DNA of 64,000 nt from an uncultured Collinsella sp. (GTDB lineage: Bacteria; Actinomycetota; Coriobacteriia; Coriobacteriales; Coriobacteriaceae). This document shows, one piece after another, positions 16,007 to 24,220 of the stretch. Within the stretch, counting starts at the first letter, position 1. The number at the start of each line of letters is the position of its first letter. The translations under genes and the position numbers were made by a program. The notes under the pieces were generated by a model that made no database searches, was not told the DNA's origin, and saw only the letters and a list, made by a program, of their open reading frames with translations. The stretch is taken from positions 1-64,000 of the forward strand of contig CAAELE010000023.1 of assembly GCA_900756765.1 (NCBI GenBank), written 5' to 3'.

Positions 16007-16879
16007 CTACAGGCGCTTGAGAATCACGTAGCGGTTGAGATCGCCGCTGCGACCGTCGGCATGGAAACGCTCAAGCTCGCGCACGGGGACCTCGCCGCTC
16101 TTGTAGAACGTACGGACGCCGCGCACCAGGTCGGTGATCTGCTGATCGTCAAAGTGATGACAATAGCGGTAGGCGTGGCGGTCGTTTTGCCAGCCAATGA
16201 GGTGGTCACCGGCTTCAAACTGCGCGGAATCGTAACCCTCAAACGGCGGGGTGAGCTCGGCGCGGGCCTCGGCGCGAACGGCTTTGCGCGCCATGCGCTC
16301 GTCGTTCATAAACTCCCAAAAGCTGATGGCGATGATGCCGCCTGGGCGCGTCTGGCGCACCAGAGCGTCGAGCACGCGTACGCGGTACTCGCACGACGGA
16401 ACGTGGTGCATAAATCCAAAGCAGACCGAGATGTCGGCGAGCGGGGCGTCGAAAAGCGCGTCGGGTGTCTCGGCGGGGTTGAGTTTCATAAGGGCATCGA
16501 GCACGTCGAGTTCCTGGAAGTGCAGGTTGGGAATGCGCAGGGCGTGACCATGTGCATCGATGGCCAGGTCTTGGCACGAGTCGACGCCATAGAACTCAAA
16601 CGGGCAGCTGGCATCTGCCGAGGGATTTGCACCGTCGACGCCCTTGGCGGCAAGTGCGCCGCCGGCGGCAAAGTTCTCGAATCGCATATTGCCGCAGGCA
16701 AGGTCGAAGACGCGGACGGGATGCTCGATTGTGGCGACGTCGAGCTGCTCGAGCGCGATATCCATGGTGCGTACCCAGCCGGGCCACGGGGCCTGGCGCG
16801 TATCGGAGAAGGAGGCGGAGTGCTCGCGATAGAAAGTGTTGTTGAGCTGGATGAGCGATGAGGCGAAATCGCGGTTCAC
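16007..16879 (-). CDS. Class I SAM methyltransferase, Trm9/ALKBH8-like N-terminus
   Basis: About 290 residues from a GTG with a GGAGGGAG site (an ATG 48 bases upstream lacks one). The SAM-binding loop is FDLACGNMRFEN; GVDSCQD and DISVCFGFMHHVP follow as the acidic-loop and post-IV regions. The N-terminal stretch FYREHSASFSDTRQAPWPGW strikingly matches the Fs-x-TR-xx-W motif of Trm9 and the ALKBH8 methyltransferase, which methylate cm5U at the tRNA wobble position. Elp3, which makes cm5U in other organisms, is encoded 2 kb away, which supports a tRNA role. Direct evidence is absent; it may equally be a methyltransferase of another substrate. Confidence 0.7.
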   Translation of the reverse strand: MNRDFASSLIQLNNTFYREHSASFSDTRQAPWPGWVRTMDIALEQLDVATIEHPVRVFDLACGNMRFENFAAGGALAAKGVDGANPSADASCPFEFYGVDSCQDLAIDAHGHALRIPNLHFQELDVLDALMKLNPAETPDALFDAPLADISVCFGFMHHVPSCEYRVRVLDALVRQTRPGGIIAISFWEFMNDERMARKAVRAEARAELTPPFEGYDSAQFEAGDHLIGWQNDRHAYRYCHHFDDQQITDLVRGVRTFYKSGEVPVRELERFHADGRSGDLNRYVILKRL

Positions 16880-17146
16880 GGCGCGGGACTCCCTCCGTTG
16901 GCGGTACGGAATAAACAGTACGACCATACTACCGTTATCGCCGCAACGGGGACAACCGAGCTACGGGTCATTGCTTTGTTTGGACACATTTCCGCAGCTC
17001 ATATGTGCCCGCAACCGCCGGTTGTCAAAAATCTCACTAGAATAGGTGGCATGCTTTTGGCGGTGGCGGATAGATTTTTAACTGTGCAAGGCGCCTTAAG
17101 AACAAAAACGGTCCGGCGGCACGGCTGGCATCACATAGGAGGAACC

Positions 17147-17869
17147 ATGAATGTAGAAACTGCGCAGCGGCTCGCCGACCTTCGTCGCAGCAAGGGTTTT
17201 AGCCAAGAAGGGCTGGCGCGAAAGCTGGGGCTGTCGCGCCAGGCGGTCAGCAAATGGGAGCGCGCGGAGAGCTCGCCCGATACCGAGAACCTGATCTCGC
17301 TCGCCAAGCTTTATGGCGTGAGTCTGGACGAGCTGCTCAATCCGAGCGACGAGATCGAGGACGATATCGAGTTTGAGAACGAGGACCGCGCCCGCCAGCG
17401 CGAGGCCGAGGCGGCAGAGCGCGCTCGCACCCATGAGGCGGCGGTGCGCGCCACCGAAGCAGCAACGCAGGCGAGTGATGCCGCGGCTAAGGCGGCACAG
17501 GCGGCAAGCTGGAGTGCACAGGCCGCCAACGCTGCTACGGCGCAGGCGACGAGTGGCCACGCAGTTGGCTCGACTCCGGTGAAGGGCCCCTTCCAGTCGT
17601 TCCCGTATTGGGCCGTGTGCTGGCTGCTGTTCTTTTTGCTGATGTTCCTGGTTGGTGCCAGCCCTTTTCCCGCACTGATCTTCTTTACGATTCCCATCTA
17701 TCACTGGGTGGCGCGTGCGCTCGATGGCGATTGGGCGCGCGGGGATATCCAGGTTGGTCCGGCGCCGGTGGCGGTCAAGGCCCAGGGGAAGGATACTTCT
17801 GCGGAGCCTGATGCTGACGTGGCTACCGCGGCCACCGCTGAGCCGTGTGCCAAAGAGGGTGACGAATGA
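17147..17869 (+). CDS. XRE-family regulator with membrane-spanning C-terminus
   Basis: 240 residues. The N-terminal 65 residues are a Cro/CI-type helix-turn-helix (LADLRRSKGFSQEGLARKLGLSRQAVSKWERAES...). Then come an acidic linker, an Ala-rich helical repeat region (ATEAATQASDAAAKAAQAAS), two hydrophobic segments (WAVCWLLFFLLMFLVGA and FPALIFFTIPIYHWVA) and a variable tail. This is a membrane-tethered regulator. ATG with AGGAGGAA. The stop overlaps the start of the following DUF4097 gene (ATGATGA), so the two are translationally coupled and probably form a sensing pair. The target is unknown. Confidence 0.88.
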   Translation: MNVETAQRLADLRRSKGFSQEGLARKLGLSRQAVSKWERAESSPDTENLISLAKLYGVSLDELLNPSDEIEDDIEFENEDRARQREAEAAERARTHEAAVRATEAATQASDAAAKAAQAASWSAQAANAATAQATSGHAVGSTPVKGPFQSFPYWAVCWLLFFLLMFLVGASPFPALIFFTIPIYHWVARALDGDWARGDIQVGPAPVAVKAQGKDTSAEPDADVATAATAEPCAKEGDE

Positions 17870-18765
17870 TGAAGCTTTCGCATGAATCCAGGCTGCGTCT
17901 GGGCGTTGGCATCGGAGCGTTTGTGCTCATCATCGGGCTTGTTTTTGGCATTTCACGGACTTTGATTCATTATGATGGCCCGTGGGATCTCGACGATGTC
18001 GTATCCGGCTTGTCTGGTATGGACGATGCGGTTGACGAGGACAATCTCTTGGACGACGGCAGCTATTCCGCTCGGCCTCAGCAACTTTCGAGCGAAACGT
18101 TTGATGCCGACGCGTTCACATCGCTTGACCTGGATGTGACGTCGGGCACGGTCGAGGTCAAACACGTTTCCGGCGGGCCAGTGCGCGTAATTGAAAGCGG
18201 TCGCGTGGCAACGGGGACCGTTGCCTTCGATGCGGCAACCCAGAACCTGGCCGAAATCAAGGGCTCTACGCTCAAGATTCGCCAGTTCGATTGCGATGAC
18301 GAGCGCGCCATTGACCGCACGGTTACCGTCGAACTGCCGCGCAAAGTTGCCGATAACATGGTGGGCATTACAGCGAATGTAGGATCGGGTGATCTGACGG
18401 TCGCGGGCATTGCGTGTCATGACCTCAACCTGACTCTGGACTCGGGAGACGTTGAGTTTACAGGCACCGTGACCGATACCCTGAATGCTGAGGTCGGTTC
18501 GGGCGATGTGACGTTCGAGCTTTACCAGGCCCCCGCGAAGTCGATGGACGTGAGTGTGGGCTCGGGCGATGTGGAGATGACGGTTCCGAACTCGACGGGC
18601 TTTAAGGCGAGCCTCACCTTGGGCAGCGGCGACTTCGAGAGCGATTTCCTTCCGCTTGGCTACGACGGCGAGACCATTTTGAATCTTGAATTCGATAACG
18701 GTGACAAGTCTGCCACGTATCGTTTTGAGGTCGGTTCGGGCGACATGTCGTTTGATTCGGAGTAG
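17866..18765 (+). CDS. Membrane-anchored DUF4097 beta-helix protein
   Basis: 299 residues: a short N-terminus, one transmembrane helix (GVGIGAFVLIIGLVFGI, about 13-29) and an extracytoplasmic domain of repeated GSGD turns (VGSGDLTV, LDSGDVEF, VGSGDVTF, VGSGDVEM, LGSGDFES, VGSGDMSF) characteristic of the DUF4097 right-handed beta-helix found in LiaX/adhesin-like envelope stress proteins. Coupled by a 4-base overlap to the membrane XRE regulator; by analogy with LiaX-type systems it might sense envelope damage. Ends with TAG followed at once by TGA, then a terminator. Confidence 0.85.
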   Translation: MMKLSHESRLRLGVGIGAFVLIIGLVFGISRTLIHYDGPWDLDDVVSGLSGMDDAVDEDNLLDDGSYSARPQQLSSETFDADAFTSLDLDVTSGTVEVKHVSGGPVRVIESGRVATGTVAFDAATQNLAEIKGSTLKIRQFDCDDERAIDRTVTVELPRKVADNMVGITANVGSGDLTVAGIACHDLNLTLDSGDVEFTGTVTDTLNAEVGSGDVTFELYQAPAKSMDVSVGSGDVEMTVPNSTGFKASLTLGSGDFESDFLPLGYDGETILNLEFDNGDKSATYRFEVGSGDMSFDSE

Positions 18766-18812
18766 TGAGGCAGACGAAAGCCTAGGCGAAGATATAGACG
18801 CGCTGTTTGATG

Positions 18813-18846
18813 AAGGCGCCGAAGCCGAGATCGGCTCCGGCGCCTT
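18813..18846 (+). terminator. Terminator after the DUF4097 gene
   Basis: AAGGCGCCGAAGCCGA pairs with TCGGCTCCGGCGCCTT (one G-T pair) and is followed by TGCCTTT. It ends 18 bases before the elp3 start, so it also separates the two operons. Confidence 0.8.
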
Positions 18847-18864
18847 TGCCTTTACAATGGGGGC

Positions 18865-20772
18865 ATGGAACAGATTATCTTGAACATACTCGAGGCTCTG
18901 CGTCGCGGCGAGACCGTGGACGACAAGGAGCTCGTCAAACTGATACATGCCGAGGCGCGCCGTGAGGGTGCCGATAAGCGCGACCTGGCCAAGCGTCGTC
19001 TGCTGCCGTTTTACCAGCGGGTAAAGCGTGAGGAGCCGGCTCGTTGGGCTGGGTGGAATGCCGATGCCGAGCTAGAGCGTCAACTGCTGCAGGTGCTGCG
19101 TATGAAGCCGCGCCGAACGGCTTCGGGCGTGGCGACCATTACCGTCATCACCAAGCCGTGGCCGTGCTCGGGCGATTGCCTGTTTTGCCCCAACGACCTG
19201 CGTATGCCCAAAAGCTATCTGCATGCCGAGCCCGCGTGCGCCCGTGCGGAGCAAAATTGCTTCGATCCATATCTGCAGGTGAGCGCCCGTTTGACGGCGC
19301 TTTCGCAGATGGGGCATGCGACCGATAAGATCGAGCTCATTGTGCTTGGCGGTACCTGGAGCGACTATCCGGAAGGCTATCAGACATGGTTTATGTCGGA
19401 GCTTTTCCGTGCGCTCAATGACGATGCCGTCGCCGGCGTGGCTGCCAACCCCATGTTGGCGCGTCCGGGCATCAGCCGTGCCGAGGCAGGGCGCCTGCTC
19501 GATGACGCGCCCGCCGATGCGCTGCCGCCGGTGGTGGCGGAGCGTCGCGAGCGCTATCGGGCTGCCGGTATTGCGACCGACGAGGCCGAGCTTGCGAGCG
19601 GTGTTGCCGGCGAACAGGAGCGCGTAGATGCTGCCGTGGGCGGCTATAACCGTGCGGTGCGTCGTCTGTACGGCCCCGGCACGCCGTGGGACGAGGTCGC
19701 CGAGTGGCAGACGGCCACGATGGAGGAGCTCGAGCGTCAGCAGCGCATCAACGAGACGGCGAAGCATCGCGTAGTGGGGCTCGTTATCGAGACCCGGCCC
19801 GATGCCGTGACGCCACAGGCGCTCACGCTCATTCGTCGCCTGGGCTGCACCAAGATTCAGATGGGCATCCAAAGCCTTGACCAGCACCTGCTCGATATCA
19901 ACGAGCGTCGCATTTCGGTGGCGAAGATCGAGCGGGCGTTCTCGCTTGCGCGCCTGTTTGGCTTTAAGATCCACGCGCATTTTATGCTCAACTTGCTGGG
20001 CGCTACGCCCGAGGGGGACAAACGCGACTACGAGCGCTTTATGACCGAAGGGGCCTTTATGCCCGACGAGGTCAAGGTCTACCCGTGTGCGCTCATCGAG
20101 GGCTCGCGTCTGGTGGGCTGCTATGAGCGCGGCGAGTGGCGCCCCTATACCGAGGAAGAGCTGCTCGATGTGTTGGCCGACGACATCGTGGTGACGCCGG
20201 CGTTCTGTCGTATCAGCCGCATGATTCGCGACTTTAGCTCCGACGACATTATGGTGGGCAACAAGAAGCCCAACCTGCGTCAGCTCGTCGAGAACCGCTT
20301 GGCGGCTCATGGAGAAGGCGCGGCGGTGCGCGAGATTCGCTATCGCGAGATCAGTACCGCGGGTGCCGACCTGGATGAGTTGACCCTTGACGAGGAAGTA
20401 GCGTACGAGACGCCGGTGACGCACGAGCGCTTTTTGCAGTGGGTGACGCCCGAAGGCAAGATTGCCGGCTTTTTGCGCCTGTCGCTGCCCGACCATTCGT
20501 TTGTTGCCGCGCATGTGGACGAGTTGCCGACGATGCCGGACGAGGCGATGATTCGCGAGGTGCACGTGTATGGCATGGCGGCACGCGTGGGGGATCAAGG
20601 TCAGGCGGCTCAGCATCACGGTCTGGGGCGTCTGCTCGTGGAGCGTGCGTGCGAGATTGCCCGGGATGCGGGTTATGCGCGTATCAACGTGATTAGCGCG
20701 ATTGGCACACGCGAGTACTATCGCCATCTTGGATTTTATGACCATGGCCTTTATCTGCAAAAGGAGCTCTAG
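18865..20772 (+). CDS. elp3: Bacterial Elp3: radical SAM / GNAT tRNA wobble-uridine modification enzyme
   Basis: Forms 5-carboxymethyluridine at U34 of tRNA from acetyl-CoA by radical chemistry. 635 residues, colinear with known Elp3. The radical-SAM cluster is CSGDCLFC in KPWPCSGDCLFCPNDLRMPKSY; then LGGTWSDYPEGYQ, ETRPDAVT, IQMGIQSLDQ and HFMLNLLGATPEGD. The C-terminal acetyltransferase domain ends GLGRLLVERACEIARDAG and YYRHLGFYDHGLYLQKEL. A roughly 90-residue insert lies between the YQTWF and NETAKHR segments, as in other Elp3. No other Elongator subunit is present, as usual in bacteria. The next gene starts directly at its stop (TAG-ATG), so they are cotranscribed. Confidence 0.95.
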   Translation: MEQIILNILEALRRGETVDDKELVKLIHAEARREGADKRDLAKRRLLPFYQRVKREEPARWAGWNADAELERQLLQVLRMKPRRTASGVATITVITKPWPCSGDCLFCPNDLRMPKSYLHAEPACARAEQNCFDPYLQVSARLTALSQMGHATDKIELIVLGGTWSDYPEGYQTWFMSELFRALNDDAVAGVAANPMLARPGISRAEAGRLLDDAPADALPPVVAERRERYRAAGIATDEAELASGVAGEQERVDAAVGGYNRAVRRLYGPGTPWDEVAEWQTATMEELERQQRINETAKHRVVGLVIETRPDAVTPQALTLIRRLGCTKIQMGIQSLDQHLLDINERRISVAKIERAFSLARLFGFKIHAHFMLNLLGATPEGDKRDYERFMTEGAFMPDEVKVYPCALIEGSRLVGCYERGEWRPYTEEELLDVLADDIVVTPAFCRISRMIRDFSSDDIMVGNKKPNLRQLVENRLAAHGEGAAVREIRYREISTAGADLDELTLDEEVAYETPVTHERFLQWVTPEGKIAGFLRLSLPDHSFVAAHVDELPTMPDEAMIREVHVYGMAARVGDQGQAAQHHGLGRLLVERACEIARDAGYARINVISAIGTREYYRHLGFYDHGLYLQKEL

Positions 20773-21648
20773 ATGAACAAGCCGAGTGTTTCTGCCGGCG
20801 TCGTTGCCGGCGTTGCTCTGGGAGCCGCGGCGCTTGGTGCGGCTGCTGTCGCTGTTCGTGCTGCCTGTCTGCAGGTTGCGCGAACCCGCAATGGGTTGGC
20901 GCGTGTAAAACGCGTGCACAATGAGAGCGACGATGAGATTCGCGTCTTGGTGCAAGGTGGGGTCTACCAAAGTGCGAGTTACGTTGGCGAGCGTTGGGCA
21001 GAGCCGGTCTTTGCGTACTATCGTGCATTTGACGATGTGTTTGAGACTGAGGGCGCAATGCGTGACGCTTATGGTCACGGTATCGACCGTATGCTCATGC
21101 TGGGCGGGGGTGGGTTTGCCTATCCCAAGTTCGCGCTGATGTCGCACGAGGGCTTGCGCATGGACGTTATCGAGTATGACGGAGAGATTACGCGCCTGGC
21201 GCGCCGCTGGTTCTACCTGGACGAGCTGGAGCGCGCGGTGGGCGACCGCTTGCGGGTGATTACCGCTGAGGCGCGTTCGTACCTGGGTGTGACGAGCGTG
21301 GGCCATCGTCGCTACGACGTGGTCGTGAGCGATTGCTTTGGCGGTGCCGAGCCCGTGCGCGAGCTGGCGACGGTTGAGGCGTTGCGTTTGGTGCGAGGCA
21401 GCCTGAACCCCGGGGGTATCTACGTTGCCAATATCGTGGGCGCAAACGAGGGGAGCGACGTGACGTTCCTGCGCGACTGCGCTGCCACGGCACTCGAGGT
21501 GTTCGCCCACGCCTGGGTGGTCCCATGTGGCGATGCGGAGTTCGGCGGCGAGGAGAACTACCTGCTCATCGCCAGCGACGGCGACTACGCCTTTGCCGAA
21601 GCCGTGCCCTTCGACGCTGACTTCCTCGGCACCGTCCTTCACGATTAG
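20773..21648 (+). CDS. Spermidine synthase-like methyltransferase-fold protein
   Basis: 291 residues. A hydrophobic Ala-rich N-terminus (GVVAGVALGAAALGAAAVAV) may anchor it to the membrane. The rest resembles the PABS/spermidine synthase fold: MLMLGGGGFAYPKF, then MDVIEYDGEITRLARRWF, YDVVVSDCFGGAEPVRELATVEALRLVRGSLNPGGIYVANIVG. The usual DxxD-type active-site acid is not clearly kept (SDCFGG), so polyamine synthesis is doubtful; many genes of this kind in Gram-positives are of unknown role. It starts immediately after elp3 and is cotranscribed with it. Confidence 0.75.
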   Translation: MNKPSVSAGVVAGVALGAAALGAAAVAVRAACLQVARTRNGLARVKRVHNESDDEIRVLVQGGVYQSASYVGERWAEPVFAYYRAFDDVFETEGAMRDAYGHGIDRMLMLGGGGFAYPKFALMSHEGLRMDVIEYDGEITRLARRWFYLDELERAVGDRLRVITAEARSYLGVTSVGHRRYDVVVSDCFGGAEPVRELATVEALRLVRGSLNPGGIYVANIVGANEGSDVTFLRDCAATALEVFAHAWVVPCGDAEFGGEENYLLIASDGDYAFAEAVPFDADFLGTVLHD

Positions 21649-21670
21649 TACGTCTCCCAAAAGACTGGTC

Positions 21671-24103
21671 TTAGGCGTGGTCGCGCCAGCTGAGGACGCG
21701 CTGCTTCATGCCCTCGATGTCGAGCACGCCTTCGGCGAAGCCTTTGCGCACGAGCTCCTCGGGAACGTACTCGTCGTAGCGATCAAAATAAGGCACCTCG
21801 CCGGGATAGACGAGCTCGATGGGGTTGAAGTCCTTCTCGGCCTCGGCGGCGAGCACCTCAAAGAATGTCTCCTCGTCGGCCTTCATCTTAAACTGCATAA
21901 AGTATGGACGCGACGGATCGAGCCCGCGAAGGCCCAGCTCCGCGGCGCATTTAATCTTGAGCATACGTTCGAGCGCCAAAAAGGCGTAGCTGCCTAACCA
22001 AGGGAAGAGCACCCAGGTGTCGCCACCCAGGTTGATGAGCGGCTTGGTTCCCGCGCCCGAAATCTCGGCCGTATGACGAGCCTGCGCCAAGCGGGCCCGT
22101 GCGTTACCCATAAGGTACGGATATGCTGCGTGCTCAGTGAGCGCTTGGCGCATGCGCTCGAGTACGTGTGTATTGATGTCGCCGGGGCAGTCGCCAAAGT
22201 AGGCCGGCACCCGGCCCTTGACCTGCGTGGCAAAGACGGTGTGGCGCTTCCAGTCCACTTCCTCGACAATCCAGCAGTGTCCGGCGATGGCGATGCGCTC
22301 ACCGGGCGGTGGCGGATTGACGATCGTACCCAACTCGGCCGATTCGCTGCGAACGGTGAACTCCTCGTTTTCCTGGAACACGGCGTAGAACTTAAAGTTG
22401 TTAATGATGCGCTCGCCCGCGAGACCCACGATGAGCCCACCGCCCTCGGTGACCTGGATATGGTCGATGTCAATGAGGTGACGCAGCAGCACGCGATAGT
22501 CATCGGCCGAGACGCGATGGAAATAGCTGAGCGTGAGCACGCGCTGGGCAAGTGCTGCTGGCGTGAGCTCGCCGGTGCTGGCGAGCGTCGACATGGTCTG
22601 GTGATAGAGCAAGCTGTAGGGGAGTCGATCGAGCTCGGGTGGTTCGACCCACTTTTCCTCGCGATAGAGTTGTACGAGCGCGATGCCCTGCAGGAGCTTC
22701 CACGGAATGGTCTCGGGCATCATCGTGCGCGGCTCGGGCTCTTCCTCGCGCATGACAAACCACATCTCGGGCGGAAGATCGCGGCGGCCTGTGCGCCCCA
22801 TGCGCTGCAAAAAGGAGCTGACGGTAAACGGTGCATCGATCTGGAACGCGCGCTCCAGGCGACCGATATCAATGCCGAGCTCCAGCGTGGAGGTGGTGAC
22901 GGTTGTCTGTGCCTGTTCCTCGTCACGCATGAGCTCCTCGGCGGTCTCGCGTAGTGATGCCGAGAGGTTGCCATGATGGATAAGGAAGCGGTCTGGCTCG
23001 TGCCGGCTATCACAGTAGCTGCGCAACATGGAGCACACAGCCTCTGCCTCCTCGCGCGAGTTGGCAAAGACCAGGCACTTGCGGCCGCGCGTATGCTCAA
23101 AGATATAGCCCATACCGGGGTCGGCGTTGTCGGGCGCCGTGTCGGTGGGGTTGAGAAGCGCCTGCTCGGTCGCTCGTGGGATGTCGACTTCGCCCTCGGG
23201 GGCCGAGGAAGTGCGACGGTCCTTGGGGGCAGCCTTGCCCCGTGCCTGCTCGCGACGTTGGCGGCGTTCCTCCTGTGTGAGTTGTCCGCTATGACGCATG
23301 TCTTGGGTGCTGACGGGTAGTGCCGTCTCAACGCGCTCGCAAGCAAGCACCTCAGCTTCCTGCGGACCCGTGCTCGTGAATCCCCGCTGTTGCGCTTGGG
23401 GACCCGAGTTGTAGAAGTGCTCCATGGAGATGCGCCATACGCGGCGCGGTTCTTCAAAGCGGGGGATAACACAGTTGCGCCCCGTTCCCTGTGAGAGAAA
23501 GGCGCCCGTGCGTTCCGGGTCCCCGATGGTGGCCGAAAGACCGATGCGCCGGGGCCGTACGCCCGCCATGCGCGAAAGACGCTCGATAAGGCAGAGTGTC
23601 TGCCCGCCACGGTCGCCGCGCATGAGCGAGTGGACCTCATCGATGACCACGTAGCGTAGGTCGCAAAACATGCGCGGGATCGCCATGTGCTTATGGATTA
23701 AGAGCGCCTCGAGTGACTCGGGCGTAATCTGCAAGATGCCGCTCGGCTTTTTGATGAGCTTAGCCTTGTGCGACTGCGAGACATCGCCGTGCCAGTGCCA
23801 GACGGGGATGTCGGCTTCTTCGCATAGGTCATTGAGACGGACGAACTGATCATTGATGAGCGCTTTGAGGGGGCCGATGTAGAGGGCACCAACGCTTGCG
23901 GGCGGGTTCTCCCAAAACTCGGTCAGGATGGGAAAGAAGGCCGCTTCGGTTTTGCCGGAAGCCGTGGATGCCGTCAGGAGCACATTATCTTGCGTGTTAA
24001 AGATGGCATCAGCTGCTGCAACCTGGATGGAGCGCAGGCTCTCCCAATCGTGGGAGTAAATGAAGTCTTGGATAAACGGGGCATATCGGTCAAAGGCGTT
24101 CAC
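21671..24103 (-). CDS. sngC: Shango-type helicase SngC (Lhr-like superfamily 2 helicase)
   Basis: About 810 residues. RecA1: Walker A TASTASGKTEA (44-54), IGPLKALIND, DEVH (155-158), LSATIGD; RecA2: SLRETAEELM, TSTLELGIDIG, QRMGRTGRRD. After the helicase core come winged-helix and beta-rich regions as in Lhr/BrxHI-type enzymes. I place the start at a GTG with a strong AAGGGAGG site; the longer ORF to 24337 would overlap sngB by about 120 bases with a low-complexity, out-of-context peptide. It is the third gene of a TerB-like protein-ATPase-helicase operon, the composition of the Shango anti-phage system. An unusual 115-base gap with a hairpin precedes it. Confidence 0.85.
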   Translation of the reverse strand: MNAFDRYAPFIQDFIYSHDWESLRSIQVAAADAIFNTQDNVLLTASTASGKTEAAFFPILTEFWENPPASVGALYIGPLKALINDQFVRLNDLCEEADIPVWHWHGDVSQSHKAKLIKKPSGILQITPESLEALLIHKHMAIPRMFCDLRYVVIDEVHSLMRGDRGGQTLCLIERLSRMAGVRPRRIGLSATIGDPERTGAFLSQGTGRNCVIPRFEEPRRVWRISMEHFYNSGPQAQQRGFTSTGPQEAEVLACERVETALPVSTQDMRHSGQLTQEERRQRREQARGKAAPKDRRTSSAPEGEVDIPRATEQALLNPTDTAPDNADPGMGYIFEHTRGRKCLVFANSREEAEAVCSMLRSYCDSRHEPDRFLIHHGNLSASLRETAEELMRDEEQAQTTVTTSTLELGIDIGRLERAFQIDAPFTVSSFLQRMGRTGRRDLPPEMWFVMREEEPEPRTMMPETIPWKLLQGIALVQLYREEKWVEPPELDRLPYSLLYHQTMSTLASTGELTPAALAQRVLTLSYFHRVSADDYRVLLRHLIDIDHIQVTEGGGLIVGLAGERIINNFKFYAVFQENEEFTVRSESAELGTIVNPPPPGERIAIAGHCWIVEEVDWKRHTVFATQVKGRVPAYFGDCPGDINTHVLERMRQALTEHAAYPYLMGNARARLAQARHTAEISGAGTKPLINLGGDTWVLFPWLGSYAFLALERMLKIKCAAELGLRGLDPSRPYFMQFKMKADEETFFEVLAAEAEKDFNPIELVYPGEVPYFDRYDEYVPEELVRKGFAEGVLDIEGMKQRVLSWRDHA

Positions 24104-24184
24104 GGGGCCTCCCTTCAAAAGCGAATCTCTCAACGCGGTGGGCAGTGGCTTGCTGCATTGCTGCTTCAACGTTTGCCCAGATAA

Positions 24185-24220
24185 AACCTGCCAAAATAAA
24201 CCTGACCATTTTGGCAGGTT
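24185..24220 (-). terminator. Intercistronic hairpin, possible attenuator between sngB and sngC
   Basis: On the minus strand AACCTGCCAAAAT pairs perfectly with ATTTTGGCAGGTT around a 10-base loop and is followed by TTTTAT. The stem starts within the sngB stop codon. It resembles an intrinsic terminator inside the operon and could make sngC expression lower than sngA/sngB, or conditional. Confidence 0.6.

Noticed and set aside
19072..21660. Very long minus-strand open frame opposite elp3 and the spermidine synthase-like gene
   Set aside because: It is the antisense shadow of two well-supported genes in high-GC DNA; it has no ribosome binding site and no recognisable domain, and is rich in His/Arg/Gln typical of antisense frames.
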